Source: Roseivivax sp. GX 12232 (GTDB lineage Bacteria > Pseudomonadota > Alphaproteobacteria > Rhodobacterales > Rhodobacteraceae). From it: DNA of 64,000 nucleotides. Both the position numbers and the translations under genes were made by a program. The stretch is from positions 62,001-126,000 of the forward strand of contig NZ_JAJSEC010000001.1 of the NCBI RefSeq assembly GCF_021272185.1. Reading direction: 5' to 3'. Shown piece by piece: positions 18,331 to 28,122 of the stretch; the stretch's first letter is position 1; every line of letters starts with the position of its first letter. The notes beneath the pieces are model-generated. The model ran no database searches, had not been told where the DNA came from, and saw nothing but the letters and a program-made list of their open reading frames with translations.

Positions 18331-20472
18331 TCAGCCCGCCGCCTTAAGCTCCAGGCGGCGACGGTGCAGCACCGGCTCGGTGTAGCCCGAAGGCTGGGCG
18401 CGGCCCTCGAAGACCAGCTCGCAGGCCGCCTGGAAGGCGATGCCGTCGAAGCCCGGGCCCATCGCGCGATAGGCCGGGTCATCGGCGTTCTGCACGTCGA
18501 CCACCTCGGCCATGCGCTGCATGACGCCCATGACCTCGTCTTTCGAGACCACCCCGTGATGCAGCCAGTTGGCGATATGCTGGGCCGAGATCCGGCAGGT
18601 CGCGCGGTCCTCCATGAGGCCCACGTTCTCGATGTCGGGCACCTTGGAGCAGCCGACGCCCTGGTCGACCCAGCGCACCACGTAGCCCAGGATGCCCTGG
18701 GCGTTGTTCTCGATCTCGCGGGTCACGGCGTCGGCGTCCCAGTTGCGCCCCTCGGCGACCGGGATGGTCAGGAGCGGCTCGAGCCCCGCGCGCGGCCCGC
18801 CCTGGGCGATCTCGTCCTGGCGGGCGGCCACGTCGACCTGGTGGTAATGCGTCGCATGCAGCGTCGCCGCCGTCGGCGAGGGCACCCAGGCGCAGGTCGC
18901 GCCGGACTTGGGGTGGCCCACCTTCTGCTCGAGCATGGCCGCCATGCGGTCGGGCATGGCCCACATGCCCTTGCCGATCTGCGCCCGGCCGCGCAGCCCG
19001 CAGGCGAGGCCGATGTCGACGTTGCGGTCCTCGTAGGCGGCGATCCAGTCGGTGCCCTTCATCTCGCCCTTGGGCACCATGGGGCCGGCTTCCATGGCGG
19101 TGTGGATCTCGTCGCCGGTGCGGTCGAGGAAGCCGGTGTTGATGAAGGCCACGCGCTTGCGCGCGGCGCGGATGCATTCCTTGAGGTTGGCCGAGGTGCG
19201 GCGCTCCTCGTCCATGATGCCGAGCTTCACGGTGTTGGGCGCGATGCCCAGCGCCGCCTCGACTTCCGAGAAGACCTTGTCGGCAAAGGCCACTTCGGCG
19301 GGCCCGTGCATCTTCGGCTTGACCACATAGACCGAGCCTGCGCGGGAATTGCCGCGACCGGCGTCCTGCAGGTCGTGCTTGGCGATGAGCGTGGTGACCA
19401 TGGCGTCCATCAGGCCCTCGAAGACCTCGGCGCCCTCGGCATCGAGGATCGCGGGGCTGGTCATCAGGTGGCCGACGTTGCGCACCAGCATGAGCGCCCG
19501 GCCCGGCACGGTCAGGGTGCCGCCGTCGGGCGCCTGGTAGTCGCGGTCCTCGGCGAGGCGCCGGGTCACGGTCTTGCCGCCCTTCTCGAAGCTCTCCTCG
19601 AGGTCGCGCTTCATCAGCCCCAGCCAGTTGCCATAGGCCAGGGTCTTGTCGGGCCCGTCGACGCAGGCGACCGAATCCTCGCAGTCCATGATCGCCGAGA
19701 CGGCGCTTTCGAGCTCCACGTCGGCGAGGTTCGCCGGGTCGGTGCTGCCGATCTGGTGGTCGGGGTCGATCACCAGTTCGATCTTCAGCCCGTTGTGCTC
19801 GAGCAGGTGGCGCGTCGCGCCGCCGGTCTCGCGGCTGCCGCGATAGGCGGCGGGTTCGGCCAGCGGGCCCTTGTCGGTCACCAGCGCGCCGCCCTCGATG
19901 CGGTAGGCGGTGACATCCCCATGCGAGCCCTGGGCCAGCGGCACCGCGCGGTCGAGGAAGTCCTTGGCCCAGGCGATCACCCGCGCGCCGCGCTTCGGGT
20001 CATAGCCGCCGCCCTCGGGCAGGTCGCCCAGCGCGTCGGTGCCGTAGAGCGCGTCATAGAGCGAGCCCCAGCGCGCGTTGGCGGCATTGAGCGCGAAGCG
20101 CGCGTTGGTGATCGGCACCACCAGCTGCGGGCCCGCGATGGTGGCGATCTCGGGATCGGTATCGGCGGTCTCGATCTGGAAGTCATCGCCCTCCTCCACG
20201 AGGTAGCCGATCTCGCGCAGGAAGGATTCGTAGACTGCGGGGTCCGAGATCGTCCCGGGGTGCTCGCGGTGCCAGGCGTCGAGCTTGGCCTGCGTCTCCT
20301 CGCGCTCGGCCAGGAGCCGGCGGTTCTCCGGCGTCATCTCGGCCAGAAGGGCGGCAAAGCGGGTCCAGAAGTCCTCGGGCGCGATGCCTGTGCCCGGCAG
20401 GGCCTTTGTCTCGATGAAGTCGCAGAGCCCCTTTTCGACCTGCAATCCCTGCCGCTCGCTGCGCTCGACCAT
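18331..20472 (-). CDS. glcB: Malate synthase G
   Basis: Cytosolic enzyme joining glyoxylate and acetyl-CoA to malate, in glyoxylate and glycolate use. The 713-residue length is right for the G isoform. Recognisable blocks are [36 protein letters not shown]-like [11 protein letters not shown] near 240, [30 protein letters not shown] (with the conserved ERRT), [16 protein letters not shown] and [17 protein letters not shown]. No aceA is in the window. It is the first gene of a possible unit with the GlcG-like gene. Confidence 0.97.
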   Translation of the reverse strand: MVERSERQGLQVEKGLCDFIETKALPGTGIAPEDFWTRFAALLAEMTPENRRLLAEREETQAKLDAWHREHPGTISDPAVYESFLREIGYLVEEGDDFQIETADTDPEIATIAGPQLVVPITNARFALNAANARWGSLYDALYGTDALGDLPEGGGYDPKRGARVIAWAKDFLDRAVPLAQGSHGDVTAYRIEGGALVTDKGPLAEPAAYRGSRETGGATRHLLEHNGLKIELVIDPDHQIGSTDPANLADVELESAVSAIMDCEDSVACVDGPDKTLAYGNWLGLMKRDLEESFEKGGKTVTRRLAEDRDYQAPDGGTLTVPGRALMLVRNVGHLMTSPAILDAEGAEVFEGLMDAMVTTLIAKHDLQDAGRGNSRAGSVYVVKPKMHGPAEVAFADKVFSEVEAALGIAPNTVKLGIMDEERRTSANLKECIRAARKRVAFINTGFLDRTGDEIHTAMEAGPMVPKGEMKGTDWIAAYEDRNVDIGLACGLRGRAQIGKGMWAMPDRMAAMLEQKVGHPKSGATCAWVPSPTAATLHATHYHQVDVAARQDEIAQGGPRAGLEPLLTIPVAEGRNWDADAVTREIENNAQGILGYVVRWVDQGVGCSKVPDIENVGLMEDRATCRISAQHIANWLHHGVVSKDEVMGVMQRMAEVVDVQNADDPAYRAMGPGFDGIAFQAACELVFEGRAQPSGYTEPVLHRRRLELKAAG

Positions 20473-20505
20473 TCCGTGCCTCCCGGTTTCCTAGATTCGG
20501 CGCAG

Positions 20506-20533
20506 AACCTAGCAAGAGGTTTCCGATAGGCAA
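20506..20533 (-). promoter_or_regulatory. Candidate promoter for glcB
   Basis: On the minus strand TTGCCT (20533-20528) and TAGGTT (20511-20506) are 16 bp apart. The predicted start would give a 5' leader of about 25 bases. Confidence 0.4.
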
Positions 20534-20897
20534 CATGCGTTTCTTGGGAGGAGGGGTGGTGTGGGGGGCGGCGGGTCGTTTTGCGTGGTGTGCCGGGTGG
20601 GCTAAGGAGGGTCGATGCGGTTTTCTGCGGAATGAGGGGTCTGGGGAATGAGGGTTCTGGGGAATTTCTGCGAATGGGCGGGTTCGATCGCTCCGCGGCG
20701 GCATGGGCTTGGGACGGCTGTCGGGCCGACGGGCGTGGGTTCGGCTCGCTGCTCAAGCCAAGACGGCGCCCGGCCCCGCTCCACGCAAGAGACACCCCGG
20801 CACCGGAGCGCCCAAGCCCCGCCACAACAAGCGCCCAAGCTCACTTGCCCGACACCAACCGCGCCACAAGCCCCTCTCCCGCCGCAACCTCACGCAA

Positions 20898-21066
20898 CGG
20901 AGGGCGCGCGCCGGACCGGGGGCCGGCGCTGCTGACATCTGAGCTGCGCGCTTTATGGCAGCAAGGTCTGGACTAGGGGTAAGTTAGGCGCACCACCCCA
21001 AGGAGCGCCGGCCCAAGGGGCCGGTCCGGCGCGCGCCCGGCATCTTCGATGCTATTCGGGCGCAAG
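20898..21066 (+). repeat. Dispersed 169-bp element, copy 3
   Basis: Complete copy with a GCATC/GATGC terminal hairpin facing the apt 3' end, 103 bp away. The right-arm loop reads AAGG rather than ATCG, while the flanking stem is kept. Confidence 0.92.
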
Positions 21067-21169
21067 TTGGGCGTGGGTGGTTGGTGGGTGGGCGTTACCC
21101 CGGCCGATCAGGCGCCGCGCCTCTGCATGATCGGGCAGGCAATCTCGGCCCAGTGCGCCCCTCCAAACT

Positions 21170-21700
21170 TCACTCCCCCGCATAGGCACAAAGCGCATGC
21201 ACCTCCATGCCCAGCGCTTCGAGCCGGGCGCGGCCGCCGAGGTCGGGCAGATCCACGATGAAGGCGCAGCCGATGACCTCGGCCCCGAGCCGCTCGCAGA
21301 GCTTGATCCCGGCCTCCGCCGTGCCGCCGGTCGCCAGGAGGTCGTCGACGATCAGCACCTTCTCGCCGGGGCTCAGCGCGTCGTCATGCACTTCGACCAC
21401 CGCCTCGCCGTATTCCAGCGTGTAGCTCTCCGAGATCACCCGCCCCGGCAGTTTGCCCTTCTTGCGCACCGGCACGAAGCCGGTCGAGAGCTGATGCGCC
21501 ACCGCGCCGCCGAGGATGAAGCCCCGCGCCTCGAGGCCCACCACCTTGTCGAAGCGCAGCCCCGCATAGGGATGCAGGAGCTGGTCGATCGCCATGCGAA
21601 AGCCGCGCGGGTCGGCAAACAGCGTGGTGACATCGCGGAACATGATGCCTTCATGGGGAAAATCCGCGATCGTGCGGATGTAGTCTTCGACCTTGGTCAT
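21170..21700 (-). CDS. apt: Adenine phosphoribosyltransferase
   Basis: Cytosolic salvage enzyme converting adenine and PRPP to AMP. The 176-residue protein has the N-terminal [31 protein letters not shown] around 55-70, RKKGKLPG near 79-86, and the PRPP-binding motif [14 protein letters not shown] at 115-128. It follows mtnP by about 49 bp on the same strand. This is a sensible pairing, since MtnP releases adenine from methylthioadenosine and Apt recaptures it. Confidence 0.97.
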   Translation of the reverse strand: MTKVEDYIRTIADFPHEGIMFRDVTTLFADPRGFRMAIDQLLHPYAGLRFDKVVGLEARGFILGGAVAHQLSTGFVPVRKKGKLPGRVISESYTLEYGEAVVEVHDDALSPGEKVLIVDDLLATGGTAEAGIKLCERLGAEVIGCAFIVDLPDLGGRARLEALGMEVHALCAYAGE

Positions 21701-21749
21701 CGGGATCGGGCCTCTTCGAGGGTCGCTGGGTCAGGGAAAATTCAAGGGC

Positions 21750-22619
21750 TCAGAGCACGCGCCCGGCCACCGCGTCGAGCTTGGCCAGAAGCGCGGGGTC
21801 GCGGGCCTCGGGGGCGGTCAGGATGGCGTGGTCGAGCGCATGGTCGCAGCCCTCGGGACAGGGCGCGGGCCGCTCAGAGAGCCGCCCCGGCAGCGCCTTG
21901 ACCAGCGCGCGGGCATTGGCGGCATTGGCCTTCAGCACCTTGACCACCTCGGCGACCGAGACCGCTCCGTGCCCGGGGTGCCAGCAGTCGTAATCGGTGA
22001 CCATGGCGACCGAGGCGTAGCAGATCTCGGCCTCACGGGCGAGCTTGGCCTCGGGCAGATTGGTCATGCCGATGACATCGGCGCCCCAGGCCTCGCGGTA
22101 GAGCCGGCTCTCGGCATAGGTCGAGAACTGCGGCCCCTCCATGGCGAGATAGGTGCCGCCGTCATGCACGGTGACGCCCGCCGCGCGGGCGGCCCCGGCG
22201 GCGGCCGCGGAAAGCCGCGCGCAGGTCGGATGGGCGAAGGAGACATGCGCCACGCAGCCCGAGCCGAAGAAGGAGTTCACCCGCGCGAAGGTCCGGTCGA
22301 TGAACTGCTCGACCACGACGAAATCGCCCGGGCGCATTTCCTCGCGGAAGGAGCCGCAGGCCGAGACCGAGACGAGGTCGGTCACCCCCAGCCGCTTCAG
22401 CGCGTCGATATTGGCGCGGTAGGGCACATCGGTCGGCGCATGCACATGGCCCCGCCCGTGGCGCGGCAGAAAGGCCATGGGCTGGCCCTGAAGCGTGCCG
22501 GTGAGGATCCGGTCCGAGGTCGGCCCCCAGGGGGTCTCGACCTGCACCCAGTCGGCATCTTCCAGGCCGTCGATCTCGTAGACGCCCGATCCGCCAATGA
22601 TTCCAAGCCGTTCGACCAA
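21750..22619 (-). CDS. mtnP: S-methyl-5'-thioadenosine phosphorylase
   Basis: Phosphorolyses methylthioadenosine, a by-product of polyamine synthesis, to adenine and methylthioribose-1-phosphate. The 289-residue product has LGIIGGSGVYEIDGL at the N-terminus, FLPRHGRGHVHAPTDVPYRAN, GTYLAMEGPQFSTYAESRLY and VIGMTNLPEAKLARE, all family signatures. I chose the TTG start at 22619: a GGGGGAGG ribosome site lies 5 bases upstream, and the length then matches the family. The frame continues further upstream, but that part is not conserved-looking. It is probably co-transcribed with apt. Confidence 0.94.
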   Translation of the reverse strand: MVERLGIIGGSGVYEIDGLEDADWVQVETPWGPTSDRILTGTLQGQPMAFLPRHGRGHVHAPTDVPYRANIDALKRLGVTDLVSVSACGSFREEMRPGDFVVVEQFIDRTFARVNSFFGSGCVAHVSFAHPTCARLSAAAAGAARAAGVTVHDGGTYLAMEGPQFSTYAESRLYREAWGADVIGMTNLPEAKLAREAEICYASVAMVTDYDCWHPGHGAVSVAEVVKVLKANAANARALVKALPGRLSERPAPCPEGCDHALDHAILTAPEARDPALLAKLDAVAGRVL

Positions 22620-22710
22620 ATGCGCCTCCCCCTGCACACGCCGGGCACATGGAAGCAGCTTGCCCGCGCTTTGGCAATGCCGGCGCGGGACGGCGGGGCC
22701 CGGGGGCGGC

Positions 22711-23457
22711 CTATCTGCCGATGCGCCGGCGCAATTCGCCCACAAGTTCGGCGCGGTCGCGCCCGCTGCGCTCGGAAAGCGCCTTCAGCCCGAAATGCAC
22801 ATGCGCCATTTCCTGGTAGTAGCTCGTGTAGGCGTAGTTGGTGGCCGCCCCCGCCGCGGCGCCGAGCACCGGCACGGTCTGTGCGGCGAGCTTCTGGCCC
22901 AGCACGGTGGCGAGCCGCGGCGCGACCCGGGCGATGATCCCGTGCACCGTGGCGCCGGTCAGCGTGACCCGGGCCGAGAGGAAGGCCATGTCGGCGCCGT
23001 CGTCGGCCTCGAGCGGGCCTGCCGAGCCGAAAACCAGGAGGCACTCCTTGCGGATCTCGGGCGCGTCGGGGTCGAAGCCGTGTTCGGTGGCGATGCCCTG
23101 GATCGCACGCAGAAGCACCGTGGTGGTGACCGGCAGTTCCGCCAGCGCCGTCGGCAGCCCGCCCGCGCCGCCCGCGGCCCCCATGGCGGTGGTCAGCGCG
23201 GTGTTGAGCCAGCCTTGCTGGTCCGGCAGATGCGTCCGCGAGCGCGCCGCCGCCTGCAGCGCGGTCTCGAGCGCGCGTTCGGTGGCGCCTTCGAGCCGGT
23301 CCTTCACCCGGTCCGGCAGGCGCTCGATCAGGTTCTCGGCCAGGCTGCCGAGGATGTTGAGGAGCTGCAGCCCCACCCCGCCCGCGCGCCGGTGCCGCCG
23401 CGCCAGCGCGTCGAGATCGGCGGAGAGGTCGGCGGGCACGAGGTCGGTGGTGGTCAT
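22711..23457 (-). CDS. EcsC family protein
   Basis: A 248-residue protein of the EcsC family (function unknown; named from Bacillus EcsC). It shows Ala-rich amphipathic helices, GAAGGAGGLPTALAELPVTT with a Gly-rich hydrophobic stretch, RKECLLVFG, and the C-terminal region VPVLGAAAGAATNYAYTSYY typical of the family. A peripheral membrane role is plausible. The ATG at 23457 gives MTTTDLVPADLSADLD; upstream codons in the same frame look noncoding. It lies 91 bp upstream of mtnP on the same strand. Confidence 0.85.
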   Translation of the reverse strand: MTTTDLVPADLSADLDALARRHRRAGGVGLQLLNILGSLAENLIERLPDRVKDRLEGATERALETALQAAARSRTHLPDQQGWLNTALTTAMGAAGGAGGLPTALAELPVTTTVLLRAIQGIATEHGFDPDAPEIRKECLLVFGSAGPLEADDGADMAFLSARVTLTGATVHGIIARVAPRLATVLGQKLAAQTVPVLGAAAGAATNYAYTSYYQEMAHVHFGLKALSERSGRDRAELVGELRRRIGR

Positions 23458-23730
23458 GGGCAAAAGATCGGCGCGGTCGGGCGGGGTTTCAAGGCGGCTG
23501 GGCGGGGTTGAGCGGTGAGGCGCGGGTTGGGGGAGGAGGCGCGGGTTGAGGGTGAGGCTCTTTTGGCGGGACGGCATAGGCCGCGCAGACATAGGACCGC
23601 TCACGCGCCCCTCCCCGCCGCCGCCCGGCACCACTAGCCCCCAGCCTCGCACCTTTGGGCGCTCCCTCCCCTCCGCACCGCTGGCACCGCCCCCAAAGGG
23701 CGCCCCCTCCCCCCTCTCCACAAGCCCCGC

Positions 23731-23899
23731 CAGAGGGCGCGCACCGGACCGGGGGCCGGCGCTGCTGCCCTCTGAGCGAGGCGCTTTATCCCAGCAAGGT
23801 CAGGGCTAGGACTGAGCTAGGCACACCGCCCCAAGGAGCGCCGGCCCATCGGGCCGGTCCGGCGCGCGCCCGGCATCTTCGATGCTGTTCGGGCGCAAG
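23731..23899 (+). repeat. Dispersed 169-bp element, copy 4
   Basis: Complete copy with a GCATC/GATGC terminal hairpin. The left arm carries GCGCGCACCGG where most copies have GCGCGCGCCGG, a change shared with copy 11. The flank CAAGCCCCGC before the left arm is similar in copies 2, 5 and 7. Confidence 0.92.
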
Positions 23900-23992
23900 G
23901 CGCGATGGGTGGACCCGAGGGCTTTTGTGCAACCGCCTGCGCGGTTCACCTTGCGCAGAAGAGGCGCCTTCGACCCTCTCCACAAGCACCGC

Positions 23993-24162
23993 CAGAGGGC
24001 GCGCGCCGGACCGGGGGGCCGGCGCTGCTGACCTCCAAGCGAGGCGCTTTATCCCGGCAAGGTCAGGACTAGGGGATAGCTATGCGCGCCATCCCAAGGA
24101 GCGCCGGCCCATCGGGCCGGTCCGGCGCGCGCCCGGCATCTTCGGTGCTATTCGGGCGCAAG
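23993..24162 (+). repeat. Dispersed 169-bp element, copy 5 (170 bp)
   Basis: Complete copy, one base longer because of an extra G in the left arm. The terminal hairpin has GCATC opposite GGTGC, a G-T intermediate between the two stem types. It faces the GNAT gene stop, 59 bp away. Confidence 0.92.
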
Positions 24163-24221
24163 AAGAGCGCTCAAATTTCAGGCTCGGTGCAAGCATTCGA
24201 ACCGGGGACCAGCCAGCCCCC

Positions 24222-24707
24222 TCACACCGCCTTCGACACCTCGCCCGCGACCCCGTCCCAGGCGCCGGGCTCGAGCGCCAGGCCGAGCACCCGGTCGGGG
24301 TTCGTCGGCGGCGGCATCCGCACCGCGTCGAGACGTTCGAAGCCGAACCGCCCGTAGTAGGGCGCATCGCCCACCAGCAGCACGCGGGGGCAGATCTCCC
24401 GGGCCCGCTCGACGGTGTCGCGGATCAGCGCGCCGCCCATGCCCTCGCCCTGGGCGGTGGGATGCACGGCCACGGGGCCCAGAAGCAGCACCTCCGCCCC
24501 GCCCACGCGCACCGGCCAGTAACGGATCGCCCCGCCGATCGCGCCGCCGCCCTCCCAGACCGCGACGCGGCAGAGCGTGGCGACCGGCGCCACGTCCTCG
24601 CGCAGGCGATAGGAGGACAGCGCCGTCCGCCCGGGCGCGAAGCTCAGGTCGTAGAGCGCCTCGATTTCCCACCAGTCGCCCGGTTCTTCCTCTCGGAGGC
24701 TGTACAA
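24222..24707 (-). CDS. GNAT family N-acetyltransferase
   Basis: A 161-residue acetyl-CoA-dependent acetyltransferase of the YhbS-like type. The pantetheine-binding motif is LGPVAVHPTAQGEGMGGALI (about residues 75-94), followed by VLLVGDAPYYGRFGFER, a C-terminal signature. The acceptor, protein or small molecule, is unknown. It is a single gene, divergent from the flavin-reductase gene across 134 bp, with dispersed elements downstream. Confidence 0.88.
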   Translation of the reverse strand: MYSLREEEPGDWWEIEALYDLSFAPGRTALSSYRLREDVAPVATLCRVAVWEGGGAIGGAIRYWPVRVGGAEVLLLGPVAVHPTAQGEGMGGALIRDTVERAREICPRVLLVGDAPYYGRFGFERLDAVRMPPPTNPDRVLGLALEPGAWDGVAGEVSKAV

Positions 24708-24841
24708 GGTCCGCCCCAGCTGCCCGATCTACCGACGCCCCGCCTAGCACGGCCCGCGAGGGGCGGCAAACCTGCCGCGCGGCTTGCCCTCGGCGGCGCG
24801 ACGCGCTCTATCTGCGGCACGGACGACGCCAAGGAGGTTCC

Positions 24842-25447
24842 ATGTTCTACCGCCCCGAAGACGGCCACGGCCTGCCCCACAATCCCTTCAACGCGGTGGT
24901 CACCCCCCGTCCCATCGGCTGGATCTCGACCCGTGCCTCGGACGGTTCGGAGAACCTCGCGCCCTATTCCTTCTTCAACGCGGTCGCCTATGTGCCGCCG
25001 CAGGTGATGTTCGCCTCGACCTCGGCCAAGGCAGACCGCGGCGACACCAAGGACAGCGTCGCCAATATCCGCGACACCGGGGTCTTCTGCGTGAACATCG
25101 TGGAATATGCCCTGCGCGAGGCGATGAACACGACCTCGGGCCCCTGGGACAAGGAAAAGGACGAGTTCGAGCTCGCGGGCCTCGAGAAGGCCGAATGCGA
25201 CACCATCGCCTGTTCCCGGGTGGCCGCGGCGCCGGCGAACCTCGAGTGCAAGCTGACGCAGATCCTCGAGCTGCCGGGCGAGGCCAATTTCGCCGTCTTC
25301 GGCGAGGTCACCGGCGTGCACCTGCGCGACGACTGCCTGGTCGACGGGATCTTCGACGTCCTGCGCTTCAACCCGCTGAGCCGCATGGGCTACCGCGACT
25401 ACACCGTGGTGCGCGAGAAATTCTCGCTGAAGCGCCCCGGCGAATAA
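24842..25447 (+). CDS. Flavin reductase-like, FMN-binding split-barrel protein
   Basis: A 201-residue cytosolic flavoprotein of the flavin reductase domain family. It starts MFYRPEDGHGLPHNPFNAVV and contains TPRPIGWISTRASDGSENLA, PYSFFNAVAYVPPQVMF and KDSVANIRDTGVFCVNIV, the usual FMN/NAD(P)H-binding blocks. The partner oxygenase is unknown and none is adjacent. The ATG follows GGAGG with short spacing. The CatB-like gene begins 118 bp after its stop on the same strand. Confidence 0.9.
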   Translation: MFYRPEDGHGLPHNPFNAVVTPRPIGWISTRASDGSENLAPYSFFNAVAYVPPQVMFASTSAKADRGDTKDSVANIRDTGVFCVNIVEYALREAMNTTSGPWDKEKDEFELAGLEKAECDTIACSRVAAAPANLECKLTQILELPGEANFAVFGEVTGVHLRDDCLVDGIFDVLRFNPLSRMGYRDYTVVREKFSLKRPGE

Positions 25448-25565
25448 GGCGGCTCGACGGCGCGCACGAAAGCTGGCACTAAGGGCGGGCACGTAAGGGA
25501 GGGAGCGATGGACCAGCACCTTTGATCGAGAACCCGAGTTTTTGTTCCGTCGAAGGAGGCTCTCC

Positions 25566-26225
25566 ATGCCTGCCCGTCTGCCCGACCCGCGCGCCGCGCA
25601 TCCCATCACCCTGCCCGATGGCACCCTGCACCGGGGCACCGTCTTCCTGAACCAGGTGATCGACCATCCCCGGATGGAGATCGGCGATTACACCTATGCC
25701 TCGGATTTCGACCCGCCGCCCGAGGGCGGCTGGGCTTCGCGGCTCGCCCCTTATCTCTTCGATTTCGCCGAGGAGCATCTGCGGATCGGCCGGTTCTGCC
25801 AGATCGCCCACGGGGTGCGCTTCGTCGGCGCCTCGGCCAACCACGAGACCCGGGCGCTCTCGAGCTTTCCCTTCCAGGTCTTCGACCCCGAGGCCATGCA
25901 CGGCTATGCGCCCGACCGCCGGGACACCGAGGTCGGCCATGACGTCTGGCTCGGCTACGGCGCGCTCGTCTGCCCCGGCGCGCGGATCGGCAACGGCGTC
26001 TTCGTCGGCGCGGGCGCGGTGGTCCGGGGGGAGGTGCCCGACTACGCGGTGGTGACCGGCAACCCCGCGCGGGTGGTGCGGATGCGCTACTCCGAGGGTG
26101 AGGTCGCCACGCTCAACCGCCTGGCCTGGTGGGACTGGCCCGCCGCGCGCATCGCTAAAGCCCTGCCTGCGCTGACCGCGGGCGACGTGGCCGCGCTGGA
26201 GCGGGTGGCGGAGGCGAACGGGTGA
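25566..26225 (+). CDS. CatB-related hexapeptide O-acetyltransferase
   Basis: A 219-residue left-handed beta-helix acetyltransferase of the Vat/CatB type. The core holds HLRIGRFCQIAHGVRFVGAS, the catalytic-His region VGHDVWLGYGALVCPGARIG and PARVVRMRYS near the end. Family members modify chloramphenicol, streptogramins or sugars; resistance cannot be claimed from this sequence alone. The ATG at 25566 has GGAGG 8-10 bases upstream and gives the natural N-terminus; an earlier in-frame ATG lacks such a site. Confidence 0.88.
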   Translation: MPARLPDPRAAHPITLPDGTLHRGTVFLNQVIDHPRMEIGDYTYASDFDPPPEGGWASRLAPYLFDFAEEHLRIGRFCQIAHGVRFVGASANHETRALSSFPFQVFDPEAMHGYAPDRRDTEVGHDVWLGYGALVCPGARIGNGVFVGAGAVVRGEVPDYAVVTGNPARVVRMRYSEGEVATLNRLAWWDWPAARIAKALPALTAGDVAALERVAEANG

Positions 26226-26286
26226 GGATGAGGGGCGTGGGGCAGAGACCTAGGTTTTTGCCGCGCGCCCCTCACACCCCTCGCAC

Positions 26287-26455
26287 CAGAGGGCGCGCGC
26301 CGGACCGGGGGCCGGCGCTGCTGTCCTCTGAGCTGCGTGCTTTATCCCAGCAAGGTCAGGACGAGAGACGATCTAAGCGCGCCACCCATAGGAGCGCCGG
26401 CCCATCGGGCCGGGCCGGCGCGCGCCCGGCACCTTCGGTGCCGTTCGGGCGCAAG
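26287..26455 (+). repeat. Dispersed 169-bp element, copy 6
   Basis: Complete copy in the convergent 268-bp gap between the CatB-like and SulP genes. The hairpin is of the GCACC/GGTGC type. Its end at 26455 overlaps the T-rich tract of the SulP terminator. Confidence 0.92.
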
Positions 26456-26481
26456 AAGGCGCGGGCTTTGCCTCCCGCGCC
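26452..26481 (-). terminator. Rho-independent terminator of the SulP gene
   Basis: On the minus strand GGCGCGGG and CCCGCGCC form an 8-bp stem around an 8-base loop, followed by TTCTT. It starts 12 bp after the SulP stop codon, and its T-tract runs directly into dispersed element copy 6. Confidence 0.75.
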
Positions 26482-26493
26482 AACCGGAAGCCC

Positions 26494-28122
26494 TCAGTGC
26501 CCCCCGATGATCCCCGTCCGCACGCCGTAATGCGCGGCGATGCCGTAGTCGGGGTCGTCCTCCGCCGGCACGATCAGGTGGCCCGAGCGCTTCAACAGCC
26601 AGCGGCAGTCGCGCGAGAGGTGCCGCAGCTCGATCCGCTTGCCCAGGGCCTCGTATTTGCCCGCGACGGCCTCGATGGCCTGCAGCGCGGACTGGTCGGC
26701 CACCCGGCTCTCGGCGAAATCGACGATCACAAGGCTGGGGTCCTTCTCGGTGTCGAAGAGCTCGATGAAGCCCTCGGCGGAGCCGAAGAAGAGCGGGCCC
26801 TGCACCTGGTAGACCTTGGCGCCCTCGGGGGTGTCGTAGCTCTTGGCGTGGATGCGCCGGGCATTGGTCCAGGCGTATTCGAGCGCCGAGGCGATCACGC
26901 CGACGACCACCGCCACCGCGAGGTCCTCGAGCACGGTGACCACGGTCACCAGCAGGATCACGAAGGCGTCCATCTTGGGCACCCGGGTCAGGATCTTCAG
27001 CGAGTTCCAGGCGAAGGTGCCGATCACCACCATGAACATCACGCCCACCAGTGCCGCCAGCGGGATGAGCTCGATCAGCGGCGCGGCGAAGAGGATGAAG
27101 ACCAGCAGGAACAGCGCCGCAGCGACGCCCGCGATGCGGGTCCGGCCGCCGGATTTCACGTTGATCATCGACTGGCCGATCATCGCGCAGCCGCCCATGC
27201 CGCCGAAGAAGCCGGTCAGCGTGTTGGCCGCGCCCTGGGCGATGCACTCCTGGCTGGCGCCGCCCTTCTGGCCGGTCATCTCGCCCACGAGGTTCAGGGT
27301 CAGGAGGCTCTCGATCAGGCCGATGGCAGCCAGGATCACCGCGTAGGGCAGGATGATCTCGAAGGTCTCGAGGGTCAGCGGCACCGCGGGGATGTGGAAG
27401 CTCGGCAGCCCGCCCTGGATCGAGGCCAGGTCACCGACCCGCGGCACATCGATGCCGAAACCGATCACGATGGCCGCGGTGACCGCGATGCCGGCAAGCG
27501 GCGCGGGCACCACGCGGCTGATCTTCGGCAGGCCCCAGATGATGCCCATGGTCAGCGCCACGAGCCCCAGCATCGGCACCATCTGCGTCATCGGCAGCCA
27601 GGCCCCGCCCGAGGCACCATGGCCCGAGACCTCCGCGGTGCCGGGCACCTGGAACTGCGAGAGCTGCGCGAGGAAGATCACGATGGCGAGCCCGTTCACG
27701 AAGCCCAGCATCACCGGATGCGGCACCAGCCGGATGAACTTGCCCCAACCGAGCGCCCCCGCCGTGACCTGGATGATGCCCATCAGGACCACGGTGGCGA
27801 AGAGATATTCCACCCCGTGCTGGGCGACGAGCGCCACCATGACCACCGCCAGCGCGCCGGTCGCGCCCGAGATCATGCCCGGCCTGCCGCCGATCAGCGC
27901 GGTCACGAGGCCCACGAGGAAGGCCGCGTAGAGGCCCACCAGCGGGTGCACGCCGGCGACGAAGGCGAAGGCAACCGCCTCGGGCACCAGCGCCAGCGCC
28001 ACGGTCAGACCCGAGAGGATCTCGGTCTTGAGCTGACCGGCAGAGGCCTGCGCGATGGGCTTGTAGTGAAGCTCGGTGGAGGTGAGCGTATCGGCGAAGC
28101 GGGCCAGGAGAGCGCGGGTCAT
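26494..28122 (-). CDS. SulP/SLC26 family anion transporter with STAS domain
   Basis: A 542-residue inner-membrane transporter. After an N-terminal cytosolic segment come about 10-14 helices with the SulP signatures GLTVALALVPEAVAFAFVAG and LGFVNGLAIVIFLAQLSQF, and IAQGAANTLTGFFGGMGGCA near 285-305. A C-terminal STAS domain follows from about 425 (YQVQGPLFFGSAEGFIELF, DFAESRVADQSALQAIE). Family members move sulfate, bicarbonate or dicarboxylates; the substrate is not determinable here, and no carbonic anhydrase or cys genes are adjacent. It is monocistronic with its own terminator. Confidence 0.93.
   Translation of the reverse strand: MTRALLARFADTLTSTELHYKPIAQASAGQLKTEILSGLTVALALVPEAVAFAFVAGVHPLVGLYAAFLVGLVTALIGGRPGMISGATGALAVVMVALVAQHGVEYLFATVVLMGIIQVTAGALGWGKFIRLVPHPVMLGFVNGLAIVIFLAQLSQFQVPGTAEVSGHGASGGAWLPMTQMVPMLGLVALTMGIIWGLPKISRVVPAPLAGIAVTAAIVIGFGIDVPRVGDLASIQGGLPSFHIPAVPLTLETFEIILPYAVILAAIGLIESLLTLNLVGEMTGQKGGASQECIAQGAANTLTGFFGGMGGCAMIGQSMINVKSGGRTRIAGVAAALFLLVFILFAAPLIELIPLAALVGVMFMVVIGTFAWNSLKILTRVPKMDAFVILLVTVVTVLEDLAVAVVVGVIASALEYAWTNARRIHAKSYDTPEGAKVYQVQGPLFFGSAEGFIELFDTEKDPSLVIVDFAESRVADQSALQAIEAVAGKYEALGKRIELRHLSRDCRWLLKRSGHLIVPAEDDPDYGIAAHYGVRTGIIGGH

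Larger units (their letters stand above)
20473..21169. other. Gene-free gap, 697 bp
   Basis: Between glcB and apt, both minus-strand. It holds the probable glcB promoter and dispersed element copy 3. The rest is low-complexity GC-rich DNA. Confidence 0.7.
23458..24221. other. Gene-free gap, 764 bp, with two dispersed elements
   Basis: Between the EcsC gene and a GNAT gene. It holds element copies 4 and 5 in direct orientation, 93 bp apart. Apparent small reading frames here lie within the repeats and are not credible. Confidence 0.75.

Noticed and set aside
24180-24215. tRNA fragment suggested by GGTTCGAATGC on the minus strand near the GNAT stop
   Set aside because: The flanking bases do not form a T-arm stem, and no acceptor or anticodon arm is found.
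25566-26225. Chloramphenicol or streptogramin resistance from the CatB-like gene
   Set aside because: Only superfamily-level features are visible; such xenobiotic-acetyltransferase-like genes are common without resistance.
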